Assembly (NCBI GenBank): GCA_905236595.1 | Contig: CAJORE010000056.1 | Location: forward strand, 1 to 7,574 | Source: an uncultured Selenomonadaceae bacterium | GTDB taxonomy: Bacteria; Bacillota; Negativicutes; Selenomonadales; Selenomonadaceae | Direction of reading: 5' to 3' | DNA length: 7,574 bases | Part shown: piece by piece, positions 4,921 to 7,574 of the stretch | Numbering within the stretch: the stretch's first letter is position 1 | How the letters are laid out: each line of letters opens with the position of its first letter | Notes under the pieces: model-generated | Seen by the model: only the letters and a program-made list of their open reading frames with translations | The model's database searches: none | Told to the model about the DNA's origin: nothing | Position numbers and translations under genes: made by a program

Positions 4921-6318
4921 TCACTTCGCCTCAAACACGAATTTGCTTTGCCCTTCTTCGACGGGGTAGCCGCCGTTAAAGCAAGCGTAGCACATATCCT
5001 CCGGGTTTATTTTGCCGGTGCAGGCTTTTAAGCCCGCCAAGGACAAAAAGTGCAACGAATCCGCGCCGATGTATGCGCGGATTTCCTCCACGGATTTCTC
5101 GGCGGCGATAAGTTCTTTCCTGACGCTCGTATCTATGCCGTAATAGCATGGATGGGTTATGGGCGGCGATGATACGCACATATGAACCGCTTTCGCTCCG
5201 GCATTTTTGAGCATTTTGACAATTTTGCCGCTGGTCGTGCCGCGAACAATCGAGTCGTCAACCATGATTACGGCTTTGCCTTCGACGGAGGCGCGAATGG
5301 GATTAAGCTTCATTCGCACCGCTGTTTTGCGCCGTTCCTGCGTCGGTTCGATAAAAGTCCGCCCGATGTAGCGGTTCTTCATCAAGCCGTCAACATAGGG
5401 TATGCCCGATTCGAAGGCGTAACCCGAGGCGGCGGTGTTGCCGCTGTCCGGAACGGAGATGACAATGTCGCCCGTAAAGCCGCTCTCTCTTGCCAGCATA
5501 CGCCCCATCATGAACCGCGCCGCATGGACGCTTTGCCCGTCGATAATCGAATCCGGACGCGCAAAATAAATGTACTCGAAGATGCACGCGGCTTTTTTCT
5601 CGGCGACGGCAAAGGGATAACTTTTAAGTCCGTTATCGTCGATAACGACCATTTCGCCGGGAGCAACATCACGGACAAATTCGGCGTCGGCAACGTCAAG
5701 GGCGCAACTTTCGGAAGCAATGATGTAAGTATTGCCTCGTTTACCGATACAAAGCGGCCTAAAACCTTGCGGATCGCGGACGCCGATTAGTTTGTTCTCC
5801 GTCATCAGCGTTAAACAGTACGCCCCACGGATTTTTTTCAGGGAGTCCAAAATCTTTTCTTCGATTGTTTCTTGGCGGGAGCGGGCGATGAGGTTGACGA
5901 ACACTTCCGAATCAATGGAGGTCTGGAAAATCGTGCCGTTGTCTTCGAGTTCTTTGCGCAAGGCGGCGGCATTTGTCAAATTGCCGTTGTGGGCAAGGGC
6001 GATTTTCCCGCCGGAGTAGTTGACCAACAAGGGCTGGGTGTTGGCGATAAGGCTTGAGCCGGTGGTTGAATAGCGTACATGCCCCACGGCGATTTTTTGC
6101 CCATTCATGTTGGGGATTTGATGGCGAAAAACTTCGCTCACCAATCCCATGCCCCGGGAAACGTCCATCCAGGCGCCGTCGGTTACGGCGATGCCGCAAC
6201 TTTCCTGCCCACGGTGCTGCAGGGCAAACAAACCGTGATAAGTAAGCGCGGCGACATTGTGTTCGCCGGCGGGGGAATAGGCGCCAAACACGCCACATTC
6301 TTCGTGCCAAGCCGTCAT
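4921..6318 (-). CDS. purF: Amidophosphoribosyltransferase PurF, Fe-S type
   Basis: PurF commits PRPP to purine synthesis: it releases ammonia from glutamine and makes 5-phosphoribosylamine. The 465-residue protein has an N-terminal Ntn glutaminase whose nucleophile is Cys8 in EECGVFG; residues 1-7 would be removed as a propeptide. QHRGQE (34-39), HVRYSTTG (80-87) and AHNGNLTN (109-116) complete this domain. The phosphoribosyltransferase half carries the PRPP loop VIMVDDSIVRGTTSGK (350-365). Cys245, Cys391, Cys443 and Cys446 line up with the four 4Fe-4S ligands of Bacillus subtilis PurF, so an oxygen-sensitive cluster is expected. The ATG at 6318 was chosen because GAGG lies five bases upstream. 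An in-frame ATG at 6333 would add five residues and give a 12-residue propeptide, but has no clear ribosome binding site. It starts 22 bases after purC. Confidence 0.96.
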   Translation of the reverse strand: MTAWHEECGVFGAYSPAGEHNVAALTYHGLFALQHRGQESCGIAVTDGAWMDVSRGMGLVSEVFRHQIPNMNGQKIAVGHVRYSTTGSSLIANTQPLLVNYSGGKIALAHNGNLTNAAALRKELEDNGTIFQTSIDSEVFVNLIARSRQETIEEKILDSLKKIRGAYCLTLMTENKLIGVRDPQGFRPLCIGKRGNTYIIASESCALDVADAEFVRDVAPGEMVVIDDNGLKSYPFAVAEKKAACIFEYIYFARPDSIIDGQSVHAARFMMGRMLARESGFTGDIVISVPDSGNTAASGYAFESGIPYVDGLMKNRYIGRTFIEPTQERRKTAVRMKLNPIRASVEGKAVIMVDDSIVRGTTSGKIVKMLKNAGAKAVHMCVSSPPITHPCYYGIDTSVRKELIAAEKSVEEIRAYIGADSLHFLSLAGLKACTGKINPEDMCYACFNGGYPVEEGQSKFVFEAK

Positions 6319-6323
6319 TTTTT

Positions 6324-6327
6324 CCTC
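6324..6327 (-). promoter_or_regulatory. Ribosome binding site that decides the purF start
   Basis: On the minus strand GAGG is followed by five A and then ATG (6318-6316). This site lies between the two in-frame ATGs (6333 and 6318) and can only serve the second, so the shorter purF is favoured. Confidence 0.65.
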
Positions 6328-6340
6328 GTTCATGCCGATT

Positions 6341-7048
6341 TCACATACCCGTCAAGCGGCGGAGCATTTCTTTGTAAGCGTCCTCCACGCCGCCCAAATC
6401 GCGGCGGAAACGGTCTTTGTCAAGTTTCTCCTTGGTGTCGCTGTCCCAGAAGCGGCAATTATCCGGCGATATTTCGTCCGCCAAAATGACCTTGCCGTCT
6501 TTGTCGCGGCCAAATTCCAACTTGAAGTCAATGAGATCGACTTTTTTCTCTTTGAGGAAATTTTTCAGCACATCATTGACCTTGAGGGAGATGTTTTGTA
6601 TGGCCGTCAGTTCGTCGTCGGTGGCAAAATTCATGGCTAACACATGGTAGCGGTTAACCATGGGGTCGCCCAATTCGTCGTTTTTGTAGCAAAGTTCAAT
6701 GACGGGGAGGCGCATGGGCGTACCTTCGGCCAGCCCCAAACGTTGCGCCAAGGAGCCGGCGGCTACGTTCCGGATGATTACTTCAAGCGGAATAATCGTC
6801 AGCTTCTTAACGATGGCTTCCCGATCGCTTATGACGCGCAAATAATGGTGGGCAACGCCGTTTTTCGCGAGCAGGTCGAAGAAGAATGCCGTCATTTTGT
6901 TGTTCATGATGCCCTTGTCGGCAATGGTGCCTTTTTTCGCGCCGTTGCCGGCGGTGGCGTCATCTTTGTAGTAAACCAGAATTTCTTCGGGATTGTCCGT
7001 TTCGTAAAGGATTTTCGCTTTGCCTTCGTAGATTTTTTTGTCGCTCAT
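6341..7048 (-). CDS. purC: Phosphoribosylaminoimidazole-succinocarboxamide synthase PurC
   Basis: PurC (SAICAR synthetase) joins aspartate to CAIR with ATP, the step after PurE. At 235 residues it is a normal stand-alone bacterial enzyme. Visible motifs are YEGKAK (7-12) of the nucleotide-binding lobe, GNGAKKG (34-40), IPLEVIIRNVAAGS (86-99), DFKLEFG (174-180), DEISPDNCRFWD (191-202), which holds metal and substrate contacts, and DKDRFRRDLG (210-219). The ATG at 7048 has AGGAG seven bases upstream (7056-7060 on the minus strand). The last base of that site is the first base of the purE stop region, and the intergenic gap is 11 bases, so purE and purC are surely co-transcribed. Confidence 0.97.
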   Translation of the reverse strand: MSDKKIYEGKAKILYETDNPEEILVYYKDDATAGNGAKKGTIADKGIMNNKMTAFFFDLLAKNGVAHHYLRVISDREAIVKKLTIIPLEVIIRNVAAGSLAQRLGLAEGTPMRLPVIELCYKNDELGDPMVNRYHVLAMNFATDDELTAIQNISLKVNDVLKNFLKEKKVDLIDFKLEFGRDKDGKVILADEISPDNCRFWDSDTKEKLDKDRFRRDLGGVEDAYKEMLRRLTGM

Positions 7049-7059
7049 TGGTATGCTCC

Positions 7060-7545
7060 TTAAAGTTGCGCATTGACGCGGGCGGATTTTTTCTCAACGT
7101 CCTCTTTCATTTTTTCGCGGTATGCCACAAGCTTATCGCGGATTGTCGAATCGGTGACGGCAAAAATTTCGGCGGCAAAAATCGCCGCATTTTTGGCGCC
7201 GTTCACGCCCATGGTGGCCACGGGAACACCGGAGGGCATTTGCACCGTCGAAAACAGCGCATCAAGCCCCAACAGCGGTGTGGCGTTAATGGGGATGCCG
7301 ATGACCGGTTTTACGGTGTAGGAGGCGACCACACCCGCCAAATGCGCCGCCGCCCCGGCGCCGACGATGAAAGCGCCAACTCCGCGCTCGTTTGCCGTCT
7401 GCACCAATTCCCGCACTTTGTCGGGCGTGCGGTGTGCCGAAGCAACGGTCACTTCGGACTCGATGCCGAATTGTTTTAGCAGATCGACCGTCGGCTTTAT
7501 TATGGGAAAATCCGAATCGCTGCCCATGATGAGAGAAACTTTCAT
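7060..7545 (-). CDS. purE: N5-carboxyaminoimidazole ribonucleotide mutase PurE (class I)
   Basis: PurE moves the carboxyl group of N5-CAIR to carbon 4 to make CAIR, the PurC substrate; class I enzymes need PurK to supply N5-CAIR. The 161-residue protein has MGSDSD (7-12), SAHRTP (36-41, His38 matching E. coli His45), [10 protein letters not shown] (62-71, His68 matching His75) and [11 protein letters not shown] (101-111), a class I pattern. Ala70 stands where most class I enzymes have Pro (HLPG). The C-terminal helix is lysine- and glutamate-rich. The ATG at 7545 was chosen because GAGGTG lies six bases upstream; a GTG at 7554 falls inside that site. It is the first gene of the cluster seen here. 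Whether purK or a purine riboswitch lies upstream cannot be seen. Confidence 0.96.
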   Translation of the reverse strand: MKVSLIMGSDSDFPIIKPTVDLLKQFGIESEVTVASAHRTPDKVRELVQTANERGVGAFIVGAGAAAHLAGVVASYTVKPVIGIPINATPLLGLDALFSTVQMPSGVPVATMGVNGAKNAAIFAAEIFAVTDSTIRDKLVAYREKMKEDVEKKSARVNAQL

Positions 7546-7574
7546 TGTATGCACCTCGTCTGCACCTTGTATGC
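7545..7574. repeat. 11-base tandem repeat over the purE start region
   Basis: Read on the plus strand, unit 1 is TTGTATGCACC (7545-7555), unit 2 TCGTCTGCACC (7556-7566, 9 of 11 identical) and unit 3 TTGTATGC (7567-7574, identical to unit 1 and cut by the window end). On the minus strand each complete unit carries GGTGCA, so the purE ribosome binding site is duplicated 11 bases upstream. The full repeat number is unknown. Confidence 0.6.
7552..7557 (-). promoter_or_regulatory. Ribosome binding site of purE
   Basis: GAGGTG on the minus strand lies six bases before the ATG at 7545 and decides that start. It spans the boundary of the first two 11-base repeat units. Confidence 0.7.

Noticed and set aside
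5182..5790. Plus-strand 202-codon frame opposite purF
   Set aside because: It has no ribosome binding site or motif and lies wholly inside an intact purF.

Overview
This looks like ordinary chromosome of a bacterium, probably Bacillota. The evidence is AGGAGG/GAGGTG-type ribosome binding sites, a Fe-S-type (Bacillus-like) PurF, a Clostridia/Negativicutes-style NhaC antiporter, and a purE-C-F-M-N cluster; GC looks close to 50%. Negativicutes is possible, but the window does not prove it. No phage, transposon, CRISPR array or defence gene was seen.

Left half, + strand (1-3249): the 3' part of a tRNA-Phe(GAA) and a compact terminator; a DedA-family membrane protein; a ~355-base gap holding a candidate promoter and a strong intrinsic terminator about 70 bases before the next gene; a NhaC-family Na+/H+ antiporter with a TTG start; a 79-base gap with two hairpins; and ubiX, the prenyl-FMN synthase.

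Right half, - strand (3246-7545, read right to left): purE, purC, purF, purM and purN, tightly packed (gaps of 11, 22 and 18 bases, then an 8-base overlap). They cover five steps of de novo purine synthesis: PRPP to phosphoribosylamine (PurF), GAR formylation (PurN), AIR ring closure (PurM), N5-CAIR to CAIR (PurE) and SAICAR formation (PurC). No purK, purD, purL/Q/S, purB or purH is present here. The cluster ends at purN, which meets ubiX tail to tail with the two stop codons sharing bases.

The protein genes are all recognisable and conserved. The points most worth a second look are regulatory: the terminator in the nhaC leader; the 14-bp terminator hairpin that contains the only ribosome binding site of ubiX and ends against its ATG; and the 11-base tandem repeat over the purE start. 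I found no convincing new biological system.
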